Positions 1 through 11,416 of a stretch of 64,000 bases of DNA are shown here, piece after piece. The notes under the pieces are model-generated. The model did no database searches, was not told where the DNA came from, and saw nothing but the letters and a program-made list of their open reading frames with translations. The DNA is taken from NCBI GenBank assembly GCA_036924085.1, contig JAVGWX010000011.1:31370386-31434385 (forward strand), written 5' to 3'. The translations under genes were made by a program, and so were the position numbers. Position 1 is the first letter of the stretch; each line of letters opens with the position of its first letter. This DNA is from Ariolimax columbianus. Its lineage: Eukaryota; Mollusca; Gastropoda; Stylommatophora; Arionidae.

Positions 1-276
1 CAGAACTACAACATCAGAATGAACTAACTAGTACAGAACTACAACAACAAGGTGAACTAACTAGTGCAGGACTACAATATCAGGATGAACTGGCTAGTAC
101 AGGACTAAACATCAGGGTGAACTAACTAGTACAGGACTACAACATCAGGATGAACTGGCTAGTACAGGACTACAACATCAGGGTGAACTAACTAGTACAG
201 GACTAAACATCAGGGTGAACTAACTCGTACAGAACTACAACATCAGGGTGAACTAGCTAGTACAGAACTACAACAT
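1..276. repeat. 33-bp minisatellite (about 8 copies)
   Basis: Units of 32-33 bases built around CATCAGGGTGAACTAACTAG, with point differences between copies. It lies in the intron after exon 7 of the transporter gene, about 20 bases from the splice donor, and continues beyond the left edge. Confidence 0.9.
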
Positions 277-295
277 CCGTCTTCAGGTGACTTAC

Positions 296-522
296 CTCCA
301 TGTCCAAAAATGACCGGAAACAAGGTACATATGCAAGCCACGCCCCCGAGTAACATGGAGAAGCACTGCAGAGGTTTTCTACCAGTGGCATCCAGCAGGA
401 CCAGACAGAAGATGTAGGAGGCCAACTCTACCAGGGAGGACAGGAAGAAGTTGAGGTAGATGTTCCCAGACAGGTTGCCAACGTTTAGGCTAAGGCCATA
501 GTATACAAGGCTGGCTACAAAC
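296..522 (-). CDS. SLC22-like transporter, exon 7 (TM7-TM9)
   Basis: Completes Trp335, then encodes 336-410 and one base of the next codon. It starts FVASLVYYGLSLN, the canonical TM7 motif of SLC22 proteins. TM8 and the conserved LLDATGRK loop (second MFS signature, about 377-384) follow, then TM9 (about 389-407). Acceptor TGTTTCTTGCAG, donor GGAG|GTAAGT. This is the last exon inside the window; the next must lie left of base 1, beyond a 33-bp tandem array in the intron. Confidence 0.93.
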
Positions 523-1045
523 CTGCAAGAAACACAGAACACCTGTCCAAATGTGACAATCATTTTAAATGCTAGATGTAAGACCCGAGTGGTTTGCCAG
601 GGTCTATGTGTATGACAAGGACAAAAATAGCACCACTGCCACACTGAGAGCATGTCGTAAGAGGCGACTAACTGTGTGACATGGTACAACACCAGCCATG
701 GTTAGGTGGTTTGTTAAGAGCAGCATAGATGGCGCCTAACAGGCTGCTGATCTACTTTGTTCTAGTGTTTGAGCTTATTAAGATGGACTAGCACATCAGT
801 TAACCACCCTCCATAGAAGAGTAATAAGCTGCTGAAGCCTAGCCCACTAAGCAGGAAGTCATCCTCCTGGCTACATCCAGCTCACACCAGAGATGGGACC
901 TGAACAGGAACGTATGCTGCTATAGAAGTACTGGTCGACTAAGACTAACATGTAAGACTTGTTTAATAAGTCATCTAATGTCATCTGATGCATATTAGTA
1001 CATATCATTACAATATAACTCATTATCAACATTATGCTTATTATC
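523..1045. other. Intronic, nothing recognised
   Basis: Start of intron 6 sequence next to exon 7. No convincing coding, RNA or repeat signal seen. Confidence 0.5.
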
Positions 1046-1380
1046 AATCATTTCATATCAGCTCCCTGTGGACCAAATGATAAGGTTGTGTGTAGGATCA
1101 TTCTGGAGAGACTAAAAGATTCCGCGGACAAACGTCTTAGACACACACAATTTAGGTGTAAACGGCCGTGTGTGTCTCAAGCTGCTATACTGAGGATAAT
1201 TGTTGAACACGGCGAAGAGTGGCGATCATCGCTTTGCTTGGCAGACTTTGACAATTTAACAGTTTACGTTGGGAATCAATCTGGAAACTGCTTACACGCT
1301 ATGGATTGATTCAGAAGCTCACCAACATAATTCAGAAAACTTCTGATGTGATGATATGTTGAGTACTTCGTCTTTTGGCG
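1046..1380 (+). pseudogene. RTE-like LINE reverse transcriptase fragment
   Basis: Plus-strand translation gives KVVCRIILERLKDSADKRL, then ATLRIIVE-like and SIWKLL..YGL-like stretches in shifting frames. These are the segment of an RTE-like reverse transcriptase between the 'LLSVPGK' motif and the 'EKAFDSVDRE' motif. It is broken by frameshifts and truncated at both ends. A better-preserved relative is at 56105-57740. Confidence 0.6.
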
Positions 1381-2039
1381 GTCTTGGGTCCGTAAGTAGC
1401 AAAAGAGGGTAATCTAATACTGTTTTGAGAAATACTTAAACAAAGAACTTTTATGACTTGACAACCTCTACTTGTTATTGTCGTCTACTATTTCCCCAAG
1501 GATCAAGAAGAGTTTACCAGGTCATCATGGCCAATGTATTACAGACTACTGGTCAAGGTCTCTCTAGCATAAGCAGGCGCTTAATAACTTGTTGAGCGAA
1601 ATATATTTGCTCCCCGGGAGGTCAACAGGAGGTTGGTGAAATCACAAAAATACATTGTTATTTTCAGCTTGCAGCTCATCAAGGTAAGACAGAGGTTACA
1701 AGACTACTACAACAGGAGCAAGCATGCACTGACCAAGCGAAAGCTTTGGGATGTTCTTCTAAGTCGCAATTACTCGTACGTTATTGTGGGTAGAGGTTTT
1801 GTCTACTAAGAGTGGGGCCACTACAGTCCAGAGGGCTGGGTGAAAGATCAATCAAATAAACACAAATTGACTGCCTACATGCGCAAGCTGTATCCATAAA
1901 AATAAACACAAGTGATGAGACATGACGATCGCGGACAGAAAGGGTGAGTGTATAGAGAGACTCGATGATATTTCAATACTAATGGAAGGCCACAAACATT
2001 CGACACTCTGGCTTATATACTGCATCTACTTTCTCGATT
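1381..2039. other. Intronic, nothing recognised
   Basis: No feature I can support. It may hold further decayed LINE sequence. Confidence 0.4.
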
Positions 2040-3240
2040 AACTAATGGATTGTGTCAGTGGTTGAATAGCTTTTTCTGAAATACGCTTGCTGGCATGGCT
2101 GACTTTCATCAAGTTCTCTCTTTAGTCTGTTCATAACCACTTTCGAGAAAAACGTGTAGATGGAAGGGAGCAAACAGATCGACCGATCGCTCGCAAGTCT
2201 TTGGTATGAATCAGAGTTGTTTGGGAAGTTTTTATTGGTCAAAGTTTCGACCGTCGTTGGACCGTCAATTGCCTAACAGTTTGTTTTTTCAATTCGTTTC
2301 ACAGTGTTCCTCCCTTGCCTAAATAACATCTACAGTGATACCATCTAGTCCAGTCAGTGCATCTTTTATCTCTTCCATTGTGATCGTCTTATGCCTTGAA
2401 GTGGGCACCTTTCCGCTAATTACAACCGTCTATGCAATGAGGTCATTGCAGTATCTCAGATGTGCTTTCCCTATTTCCGCCCTGTCCGTCATGGTGGGAT
2501 CACGTTGGTTTTTTGAAGTCTTCATAATCATTTTTGATTGGGCAATAACCGTTACTACATTTGACATCAATTAGTCCTATCTCGGTTGCTTTGATCAATC
2601 TTTGTAGCCCTGTTGTTCGTATTCCTTTTCAACTGTGCCTATGATCAATTTGTTTTTTTACGTTACATAGTTCGATTTCAATGATCTGGCCATTGAATGT
2701 GAACCGTCTACTTTTAGCTAAAAGTCCCAAGGTTTCATCATCTGTTCACCTATATTTTCTGGCGTTAAACGTGTTTGCCTCGATGATGATGTTATTCAAC
2801 TTTTCCAGAAATTAACCCAGGTGGCAGGTCGGAGAAACTAAACATTGCGAATTATGTCGCCCAATTTGTTGTGTTAACCTAGCAGCATCAAGGATTGTGT
2901 AGACCGGAAATTGCGTTTTGTAAGGGGGGAAAGTTCATATGCATGGTTGCTCTAATTGGTCTGTGGTCACTGTCGATTTCCAGTCAATGCCAATACTCAA
3001 AAGGTAGTCATACTCAGTTGGGGAATGCTAGGCCTCCTTTTTCCAGTTGCCTTTTCGAAGACAGTGTTCTTGGTGTGTAACTTCTGAGTAGCATAGCCAG
3101 ACGCTTGAGTCCTACATTTATTGTGTAGTCAGAAAAGGTACCGACGTACGGTTGATTGTTTCCGTCAGACCATAGCATTAAAGTCACAAATGATAACTAT
3201 TTGTACACCAGTTGACATTGTTTTTTTTTCTCATTAGTCA
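2040..3240 (-). pseudogene. LINE endonuclease-reverse transcriptase fragment
   Basis: Read on the minus strand, 3200-2890 resembles the end of a LINE AP-endonuclease (a DSDHRPIRATMHMN stretch, like the usual GSDHRLVRA motif). About 2400-2330 has EIKDALTGLDGITVD, the start of the RT domain, and 2242-2040 has ICLLPSIYTFFSKVVMNRLK followed by SYSTTDTIH, RT blocks 1-2. Many stops and frameshifts separate these blocks. Shorter than any complete element; a 5'- and 3'-truncated relic inside intron 6. Confidence 0.65.
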
Positions 3241-3281
3241 CATAATTTGTCGATACCGTCATCAGCATACTTCTGGAAGCT

Positions 3282-3437
3282 GCATAACACTGTATGATGA
3301 GGTAGGCATAGTCTGGACATGCATAGCGTTATATGATGAGGTAGGCATAGTCTGGACATGCATAGCGTTATATGATGAGGTAAGCATAGTCTGGACATAC
3401 ATAACGTTGTATGATGAGGTAGGCATAGTCTGGACAT
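3282..3437. repeat. 39-bp minisatellite (4 copies)
   Basis: Four nearly identical 39-base units containing GATGAGGTAGGCATAGTCTG. Because 39 is a multiple of three, open frames run through it on both strands; they are repeat artefacts. Confidence 0.92.
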
Positions 3438-3687
3438 GCACTTTCAGCAAGTTTGAGTGTCGAAATCCTAGAGCTGCTAGTTTCAATTTCATTAACTTTT
3501 GGCACGTGGTGTCTGGCAATAATAAAGCCAGCCCCACCAGTGTGGTAGGGACCTCCACCGACATATATATCACGGGAGGTAAGACCAGATTGCCTGCGTC
3601 CCGAGTTATCTCCAGTCGTCTAGATCAATAGTCTTGCCACTGATCCAAGGTAACTCATGACTGAGTTAGATTGATAACCAGAGCTTT

Positions 3688-5438
3688 CCCTTCCTCACTA
3701 TCATCTAAATACAGCGCACATACAAACCCTTCCTCACTATCATCTAAATACAGCGCACATACAACCCTTCCTCACTATCATCTAAATACAGCGCACATAC
3801 AACCCTTCCTCACTATCATCTAAATACAGCGCACATACAACCCTTCCTCACTATCATCTAAATACAGCGCACATACAACCCTTCCTCACTATCATCTAAA
3901 TACAGCGCACATACAACCCTTCCTCACTATCATCTAAATACAGCGCACATACAACCCTTCCTCACTATCATCTAAATACAGCGCACATACAACCCTTCCT
4001 CACTATCATCTAAATACAGCGCACATACAACCCTTCCTCACTATCATCTAAATACAGCGCACATACAACCCTTCCTCACTATCATCTAAATACAGCGCAC
4101 ATACAACCCTTCCTCACTATCATCTAAATACAGCGCACATACAACCCTTCCTCACTATCATCTAAATACAGCGCACATACAACCCTTCCTCACTATCATC
4201 TAAATACAGCGCACATACAACCCTTCCTCACTATCATCTAAATACAGCGCACATACAACCCTTCCTCACTATCATCTAAATACAGCGCACATACAACCCT
4301 TCCTCACTATCATCTAAATACAGCGCACATACAACCCTTCCTCACTATCATCTAAATACAGCGCACATACAACCCTTCCTCACTATCATCTAAATACAGC
4401 GCACATACAACCCTTCCTCACTATCATCTAAATACAGCGCACATACAACCCTTCCTCACTATCATCTAAATACAGCGCACATACAACCCTTCCTCACTAT
4501 CATCTAAATACAGCGCACATACAACCCTTCCTCACTATCATCTAAATACAGCGCACATACAACCCTTCCTCACTATCATCTAAATACAGCGCACATACAA
4601 CCCTTCCTCACTATCATCTAAATACAGCGCACATACAACCCTTCCTCACTATCATCTAAATACAGCGCACATACAACCCTTCCTCACTATCATCTAAATA
4701 CAGCGCACATAAACCCTTCCTCACTATCATCTAAATACAGCGCACATACAACCCTTCCTCACTATCATCTAAATACAGCGCACATACAACCCTTCCTCAC
4801 TATCATCTAAATACAGCGCACATACAACCCTTCCTCACTATCATCTAAATACAGCGCACATACAACCCTTCCTCACTATCATCTAAATACAGCGCACATA
4901 CAACCCTTCCTCACTATCATCTAAATACAGCGCACATACAACCCTTCCTCACTATCATCTAAATACAGCGCACATACAACCCTTCCTCACTATCATCTAA
5001 ATACAGCGCACATACAACCCTTCCTCACTATCATCTAAATACAGCGCACATACAACCCTTCCTCACTATCATCTAAATACAGCGCACATACAACCCTTCC
5101 TCACTATCATCTAAATACAGCGCACATACAACCCTTCCTCACTATCATCTAAATACAGCGCACATACAACCCTTCCTCACTATCATCTAAATACAGCGCA
5201 CATACAACCCTTCCTCACTATCATCTAAATACAGCGCACATACAACCCTTCCTCACTATCATCTAAATACAGCGCACATACAACCCTTCCTCACTATCAT
5301 CTAAATACAGCGCACATACAACCCTTCCTCACTATCATCTAAATACAGCGCACATACAACCCTTCCTCACTATCATCTAAATACAGCGCACATACAACCC
5401 TTCCTCACTATCATCTAAATACAGCGCACATACAACCC
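3688..5438. repeat. 38-bp minisatellite, about 46 near-identical copies
   Basis: Unbroken head-to-tail array of a 38-base unit (core CACTATCATCTAAATACAGC, then GCACATACAA). Only tiny changes are visible: an extra A at the first junction and one missing base near 4711. This homogeneity is much higher than in the other arrays here, which suggests recent expansion or gene conversion. It lies in intron 6. Confidence 0.97.
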
Positions 5439-6299
5439 TTCTCTTGTTGTGCCAATCGTCCCTTACGCTGGGCAATAACTTTATATATCTATAGACACAC
5501 ACACACAAATATATGTATGCTGAGACAGCAAAGCAAATATTTCTGACAAATGTCAAGACAAACGCCAGATAGTGTACCTCAGAAAGCAATGTTATACAAA
5601 AGATACAATAGATATAGAGCCAAGGGCCACCCACGCAGAAGACGGACATTAGAAATAACAGCAGCAGTGAAACTCCACATGTTCGAAGCACATTCTACGG
5701 CAAGGTCAAGAAGTTCTTCTAACCGGACGCTAAAAGGCACAAGCAGGACATAAGCGAAAAGTAAAAGAGAGATAGACGTATAGGTCTTTCTTGCTTTTTC
5801 CATGTCTATCGACTGTGACATTTCTGATTCCCAAGGTACCGTTTCCTCTTTTTTGTGTCAGTATCAGGTAGTGAAATATACATGTTTTCTTGAGTTTTTA
5901 TGTGCCTCCATACAGGGTGTTTCTGATGTTGGTTCTGTTTGTAGTGGCTGCTTCTGCAGTTCTGTCAACGGTAGACATTCCAGAAGATGGAGTTTTATTG
6001 TTTTCTCTTGTCCGTTACATCCGTTACAATGATTGCTACATGGTGTATGGACTGATGTCACTCTGTGTATGTGTTGTTCAACAGTACGCTTCTTGTTCTT
6101 AGGCTGAAACGTGTGTTATAGTCGCCTCAAATTGTTGATGTTACCTGTGGTATTGCGTTGAGACATGTCTGCATATATATATATATTGCTCTTGTAGTCA
6201 CTGCCGTGAGCATCGGTCAACCCATTGTTGTCTTAAATTATTGTTCAATTCTTTTTTAAATATTTTTTTAAATAGTTTTTTTGTGATTAGTAGATGATC
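5439..6299. other. Intronic, no supported feature
   Basis: Contains a short CA run near 5490 and a TA run near 6175. Several short open frames on both strands show no family resemblance. Confidence 0.45.
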
Positions 6300-6943
6300 T
6301 GGGTTAGTTCTCTCGCCACCGCGATTGACTCTCACCAGTATTTGTACAGCGATCTCAGTCCCGCCAGACGGAGTGATAGCGCGCGCTTGCCGAAAACGCT
6401 CGCCCGCCTCTCCCCGGCTAGATAGCGGGATAAAATTTGTGATGTCGTGCCCTCCGCAGAGGTGCCTTACTGTGGCCCGTATCGAGAAACTTTGACAGTC
6501 AGTGGCGCTTTTTCGAACGCTTATAGTATACCTAGACAGTTCGTCTCGCTGGTGGTCAGACTCTCGCAAAGAGCTTGTGACCGGCAAATGGAAAGCAGGA
6601 ATACAGCCTAAAGGCCCTGTCCTAGCCCGACCAACCCTCGGGAGAAGGGCAGGCCGGCAGGCGAAAATTGTCTCCAGTCCCAGTGAAATTCATCGCCGAG
6701 GCCGTTAGGATCCGTTCTGCACAGAGCGCTGCCATCCCTCCTCGAGCGAGCCCGATCGGTTAGTCGGTCGTCTGGTGTGTGTACGGGCCCCTGTCAGGCG
6801 GTCCTAGGTCGACGGAGTGAGGGACGGGGGGAACAACCGTCCGTCCGTCCGTCAGTCGGTCCCTGCGGCCGTCCCAGTGAGGCTTTTTACACATCCTTCG
6901 TCCTCCGCCGACCGGTGTGTGTGGTTCGTACATCTCCAACAGA
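6300..6943 (+). other. rDNA spacer-like sequence (probable external transcribed spacer relic)
   Basis: GC content rises sharply here and short GTCC/GGTC-rich tracts appear (CCGTCCGTCCGTCC near 6839), directly upstream of the 5' end of an 18S-like sequence. Position and composition fit an intergenic or 5' external transcribed spacer carried along with the rRNA copy. Inferred from position; spacers are not conserved enough to confirm by eye. Confidence 0.5.
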
Positions 6944-8078
6944 TATCTGGTTGATCCTGCCAGTAGTCATATGCTTGTCTCAAAGATTAAGCCATGCATG
7001 TCTAAGTTCACACTGTCTCACGGTGAAACCGCGAATGGCTCATTAAATCAGTCGAGGTTCCTTAGATGACACCATCCTACTTGGATAACTGTGGCAATTC
7101 TAGATCTAATACATGCTTACCAAGCTCCGACCCTCGCGGAAAGAGCGCTTTTATTAGTTCAAAACCAATTGTCGTTTCCCCTCGCGGGGTTGCGGCGTCC
7201 CCACTGCTGACTCTGGATAACTTTGTTCTGATCGTATGGCCTCATGTGCCGGCGGCGCATCTTTCAAATGTCTGCCCTATCAAATGTCGATGGTACGTGA
7301 CATGCCTACCATGTTTGTAACAGGTAACGGGGAATCAGGGTTCAATTCCGGAGAGGGAGCATGAGAAACGGCTACCACATCCATGGAAGGCAGCAGGCGC
7401 GCAACTTACCCACTCCCGGCACGGGGAGGTAGTGACGAAAAATAACAATACGGGACTCTTTCGAGGCCCCGTAATTGGAATGAGTACACTTTAAACCCTT
7501 TAATGAGGATCTATTGGAGGGTAAGTCTGGTGCCATTAGCCGCGGTCCTATAGCGTATATTAAAGTTGTTGCAGTTAAACAGCTCGTAGTTGGATCTCAG
7601 GCGCAGGCGGGCAGTCCGGCTCGCGCCGGTTCACTGCCCGTTGTCTCCTGCCCTACCGTCTGCCGGTGCTCTTGGTCCTGGGTGGCCGGCGCGTTTACTT
7701 TGAAAAAATTAGAGTGTTCAAAGCAGGCCTCGGCTGTCTGAATAATGGTGCATGGAATAATGGAATAGGACCTCGTTCTATTTTGTTGGTTTTCTGAACT
7801 GGAGGTAATGATTAACAGGGACAAATGGGGGCATTCGTATTGCGGCATTAGAGGTGAAATTCTTGGATCGCCGCAAGACGAGCTACTGCGAAAGCATTTG
7901 TCAAGAATGTTTTCATTAATCAAGAACGAAAGTCAGAGGCGCGAAGACGATCAGATACCGTCGTAGTTCTGACCATAAACGATGCAGACTAGCGATCTGC
8001 AGGAGTTGCTTCGATGACTCTGCGGGCAGCTTCCGAGAAACCAAAGTGTTTGGGTCCCGGGGGAAGTATGGTTGCAAA

Positions 8079-8110
<32 letters not shown>

Positions 8111-8195
8111 TACCAGGAGTGGAGCCTGCGGCTTAATATGACTCAACACGGCCAACACTGAAATGACTGACAGGCCGAGACCACTTTCGTTGGGT
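6944..8195 (+). pseudogene. 18S rRNA pseudogene (5' two thirds)
   Basis: Begins with TATCTGGTTGATCCTGCCAG, the universal 18S 5' end, and follows eukaryotic 18S order through AGGGTTCAATTCCGGAGAGG, the 530 region, TTAGAGGTGAAATTCTTGGA and AATTGACGGAAGGGCAC. It is not functional. The near-invariant 530-loop reads CATTAGCCGCGGTCCTATAG, so about 10 bases normally following GCGGT are gone, and substitutions hit other invariant sites. About 1,250 of about 1,800 bases are present. Instead of the 18S 3' third, it runs into 28S-like sequence near 8195. It sits inside an intron of the transporter gene, away from any rDNA array. Confidence 0.93.
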
Positions 8196-8530
8196 CTAAT
8201 ATGGAACGGGTGCTGGATTTAGACCCTCGGAAAACTGGGGCTAAGCTCTCTGTGGCTCGGTTGGTCTGCATTCAGTGTTTGATAAAGGAATTGACGGTAG
8301 GACATTACCATGAGTGGAGCCTGCGGCTTAAATTGACTTAACACGCCAATACTGTAGAATGGCTGTCAAATCGAGAGCACTTTCGTTGGGTCTAATAGTG
8401 AACATGTGCTGGTATTAGACCCACGGAAGACAGGTCAGTCTCTTAACCTCCCAATGAAAGAGCGTCTGCTATGGTAATCTGGTCTAAATCCTGCGAAAAT
8501 CACAGGTTCCAGAAACTTGGCCATTGACAA
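8196..8530 (+). pseudogene. Chimeric 18S-28S rRNA relics (junction present twice)
   Basis: 8196-8260 resembles 28S near its 3' end (GGTGCTGGATTTAGACCCTC, like the usual GTGAGCTGGGTTTAGACCGTC). At 8281-8520 a second diverged copy repeats the 18S AATTGACGG to GCGGCTTAA stretch, again passes directly into the CACTTTCGTTGGGTCTAATA junction, and continues through the 28S GGAAGACAGGTCAGT motif to a damaged sarcin-ricin region. Two diverged copies sharing one junction mean the fusion predates the local duplication. Confidence 0.8.
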
Positions 8531-8551
8531 ACTAAAAAGCCCTCTATTGAT

Positions 8552-8985
8552 ACGTCCGGTCTAATAGTGAACGGGTGCTGGTAATAGACCCTCGGAAGAC
8601 AGGTCAGTTTTACCCTACAAATGACAGGGCGTTGCTACGGTAATCCTGCTCAACTCATTTGGTTCACGTACTAGGCTGATAAGCCAACAGCGCGAGGCTA
8701 CAATGTGAGGGATTACGGCCGAACGCCTCTAAGCCAGAATCCCGCCCTAAATTTCAGCACGATTGCAATGGGAGGCTTCGACATGGTGGGGACCTGGGGC
8801 TCGCGCTTCAGCCCCGCCCGGTCGAGCCGCAGAAAGCGGGCGGGAAGCTGCGCGATATTCACCCCATACGGCGATGAGGTATGAAACCATTTGTAGAAGA
8901 CTTAGTTCTCGATCGGGGTGTCCTAAGCAGTAGATCAGCTACCTCACTGCAAACTGCTGAGACTCAACCCTTTACCATGAGATAT
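8552..8985 (+). pseudogene. 28S rRNA 3' end pseudogene
   Basis: Matches the 28S 3' terminal region in order: GACAGGTCAGTTTTACCCTA, TACGGTAATCCTGCTCA, GGCTGATAAGCCAAC, CGAACGCCTCTAAGCCAGAA, and the terminal stretch with GGGGTGTCCTAAGCAGTAGA to about CTGAGACTCAACCCTT. The sarcin-ricin loop (normally AGTACGAGAGGAAC) is deleted: CTGCTCA is joined to CATTTGGTTCA. It cannot be a working rRNA. No 5.8S, ITS or 28S body is present. Confidence 0.88.
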
Positions 8986-9044
8986 GTTCGCACACCAGGA
9001 GAACACCATCTCCGTGCCGTGACCAGGCTTGTCCCCTGGTCAAA

Positions 9045-9262
9045 TGCACTCCTTCGAGAGGAATCACACGTCGCTGACATTTTGTCCACGTGCTTGGCTG
9101 ATAAGCCAATGGTGCGAAGCTACCATCTGAGGGACTACGGCCGAACGCCTCTAAGCCAGAACCCCTTCCTAAATCTCAGCACCGCTATGATGGGAGGCTA
9201 CGACATGGCTGGGACCTGGGGCTTGCGTCTCAGCCCGGCCCGGTCGAGCCGCAGAAATGCAC
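9045..9262 (+). pseudogene. Second partial copy of the 28S 3' region
   Basis: Repeats the sarcin-ricin-like segment in mutated form (CTTCGAGAGGAA), then GTGCTTGGCTGATAAGCC, GAAGCTACCATCTGAGGG and CGAACGCCTCTAAGCCAGAA up to the Gly/Pro-rich GC tract. It stops before the 28S terminus. A diverged tandem duplicate of the preceding 28S piece. Confidence 0.85.
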
Positions 9263-9600
9263 CTGGATAAATGCACTCCTGCCTTGCTCTTTACCTCTGT
9301 CTGCTATCAATCATCCCAATGGACGCAGAAGAGATGCAGTCCAGCGGACATTGCACCCTCTGCCCTATTGTGACAACCTCCCAGGTGGCGGGGAATGCTA
9401 GGCGTACCATCACTGCAGATGAGCCGAGAAAATAGAAGGAGCAAAGAGATACCTCACTCACATGCATATGCTACGTTTCTGGCAGGACGTGACGATCCCG
9501 GGACACAGTCACACTGGACTGCCTCTCTTCCGGAATAGTACAAACTAGTACATAGTCCATCATATCATATCATTGACAAACCCTATATAGTGGCGAAAAC
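9263..9600. other. Unassigned sequence after the rRNA relics
   Basis: Nothing recognised. Confidence 0.4.
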
Positions 9601-9825
9601 TCGATAGTCCTGCAAGACAACTTCCCAAAGAGAGACAACTCTGACCAAAAACAACTGCTGCCTTGCAGTTAGGCTGGGGACAGTCAAAGGCTAAGGAGGG
9701 CAACCCTACAGAAACGCCTGTTGAAATCGGATGCACTGAGCCACAGGATTAACAAAATAAAACAGTGCAACGTAAATATCGCTGTAAACAGCGTACGATG
9801 AAGAAGAAGAAGAAGATTAGTAGAT
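9600..9825 (+). mobile_element. SINE-like element with GAA tail
   Basis: Contains GTTGAAATCGGATGCACTGA followed by ACAAAATAAAACAGTGCAAC, clearly related to the body of the SINE family at 23064, 37019 and 45921. Its 3' end differs: ACAGCGTACGATGAAGAAG with a GAA run, nearly the same as the 3' end of the RNase H LINEs at 42432 and 35795. The 5' boundary is approximate. Likely a second SINE family mobilised by that LINE; inference from the shared tail. Confidence 0.55.
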
Positions 9826-9949
9826 GTTTTGGTTGTGGTTAATTTGCTCCTGTTATGCCAGTTTTCCAGCATGCTCATTACCTTTGATGATTGTGAGATC
9901 TCGTATCCATATAGAGCAGTAATAATGCCATATTATGCATGTGCGGTTT

Positions 9950-10290
9950 TTAATTTAAGAATATCTGTTAGCGTTCTCTCACCTTGCAAGGGTTTGGAGT
10001 GCGGATAGGGAGTCTGCGATAATGGCTAGGTTTGTTGAGTGTATTGTCATGTTGAAAGGATGATAGACAGGTTTTCTGATATTTCTTTGATTTCTGTGTC
10101 GTAGTTTGAGCAGAAAGATTCACAAAGTGTAGATTGTTAGGCCGTTGTTTTGTATGGAAACATTATATAGGCACCATATGTTGCATCCTTTAAGTCTGAA
10201 CCATCTGCGTATGCGTGATTTCAGTCCTGTTGGTAGAACTGTGTGGTTTCAAGATCGGAGAGTTTGAAAATGTTGAAGTTAGTTGACTTG
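9950..10290 (-). pseudogene. RNase H-like LINE fragment (weak)
   Basis: The minus strand gives YADGSDLKDATYGAYI, then SFCSNYDTEIKEI, which resemble the first strand and the Glu helix of a retroelement RNase H (YTDGS...; YxAEIxAI). Stops interrupt it. Relatedness is by eye only. Confidence 0.4.
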
Positions 10291-10382
10291 TTCATTGTCT
10301 AGTTCATGAGAGTGATGTTTGTTTGGCACTGTGTGATTATTGTACATTTGTTTGCGGGGCAGTTAGACACATTTTCGATATT

Positions 10383-10384
10383 CC

Positions 10385-10418
<34 letters not shown>

Positions 10419-10430
10419 TTATCTCTGTCG

Positions 10431-10461
<31 letters not shown>

Positions 10462-10467
10462 TCTCTC
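10383..10467. repeat. CT-rich microsatellite
   Basis: Imperfect (CT)n with TTT, TAT and CGT interruptions, about 85 bases, in intron 6. Confidence 0.95.
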
Positions 10468-11030
10468 GGTAGATACTGTTTAACATTTAGTTATCCTGCT
10501 ATTGTCCTTTGATAGTTATTATTCAGTCTTTTTGTGTGCCCTTTTGTCGACCAAAAACAGCGAGAGTCCATATGTTTGTTTCTGTTGCTTTAACATTTCC
10601 ATTTCTTAAATTTAGTGGTTCTATGTTGGCATCGATTCTGCGTGTAGATGTTGTACATCTCATAACCCTGCAATTGAGTCGAAGAGCTTGGCTTTGTATT
10701 CTATATGAGAACTCTTAATCGTTTTGAAATGCAGGGACAGATTATAGTCTTTCAAACTGGAAGGCGCTCAAGAGATGTGTGCTTGACACTTGATCAAGTT
10801 TAACCTCTTTAATGTTTTTAACTGAAATATTGTTCATGTACTTGTTCAAAGTTAGTTTACTATCTACATCGACTAAAACACTCGTATGTTGAATTTTCTT
10901 CGCGATCGATTTCAGCACAAGTAGGGTAAATTCTAGCTTTTTGCTAAGTGAGACGGCTGTGTATGTAGGTTCACTTATTTTGTTCAACTACCAGAAAATG
11001 CAATAAGCTGATATTGTGAACAATGCTCAT
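10468..11030. other. Intronic, nothing recognised
   Basis: AT-rich. Two short open frames (10509-10718 plus, 10987-10742 minus) show no family resemblance. Confidence 0.45.
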
Positions 11031-11416
11031 CCCAATCTCCTTTTTGCATGTCTGTCCCAATCTCCTTTTTGCATGTCTGTCTCAATCTCCTTTTTGCATG
11101 GTTGTCCCAATCTCCTTTTTGCATGTCTGTCTCAATCTCCTTTTTGCATGTCTGTCTCAATCTCCTTTTTGCATGTCTGTCTCAATCTCCTTTTTGCATG
11201 GCTGTCCCAATCTCCTTTTTGCATGGCTGTCCCAATCTCCTTTTTGCATGGCTGTCCCAATCTCCTTTTTGCATGTCTGTCTCAATCTCTTTTTTGCATG
11301 TCTGTCTCAATCTCCTTTTTGCATGTCTGTCTCAATCTCCTTTTTGCATGTCTGTCTCAATCTCCTTTTTGCATGTCTGTCTCAATCTCCTTTTTGCATG
11401 TCTGTCTCAATCTCTT
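11031..11416. repeat. 25-bp minisatellite (about 15 copies)
   Basis: Unit CTTTTTGCATGTCTGTCTCA plus ATCTC, with GTCCC and GGCTG variants. All three plus frames stay open through it because the 25-base period cycles the frame, so the 140-170-residue frames here are artefacts. Confidence 0.95.

Noticed and set aside
3688..5438. CRISPR-like array of 38-bp direct repeats
   Set aside because: Units are joined directly with no unique spacers, and the context is an animal intron. It is a minisatellite.
6944..8195. Functional 18S rRNA gene
   Set aside because: Deletion in the invariant 530 loop, missing 3' third and fusion to 28S sequence.
6502..9270. Open frames across the rRNA region, e.g. 8881-9270 (129 codons)
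   Set aside because: They overlap the 18S/28S pseudogene and its spacer; ribosomal RNA sequence explains them.
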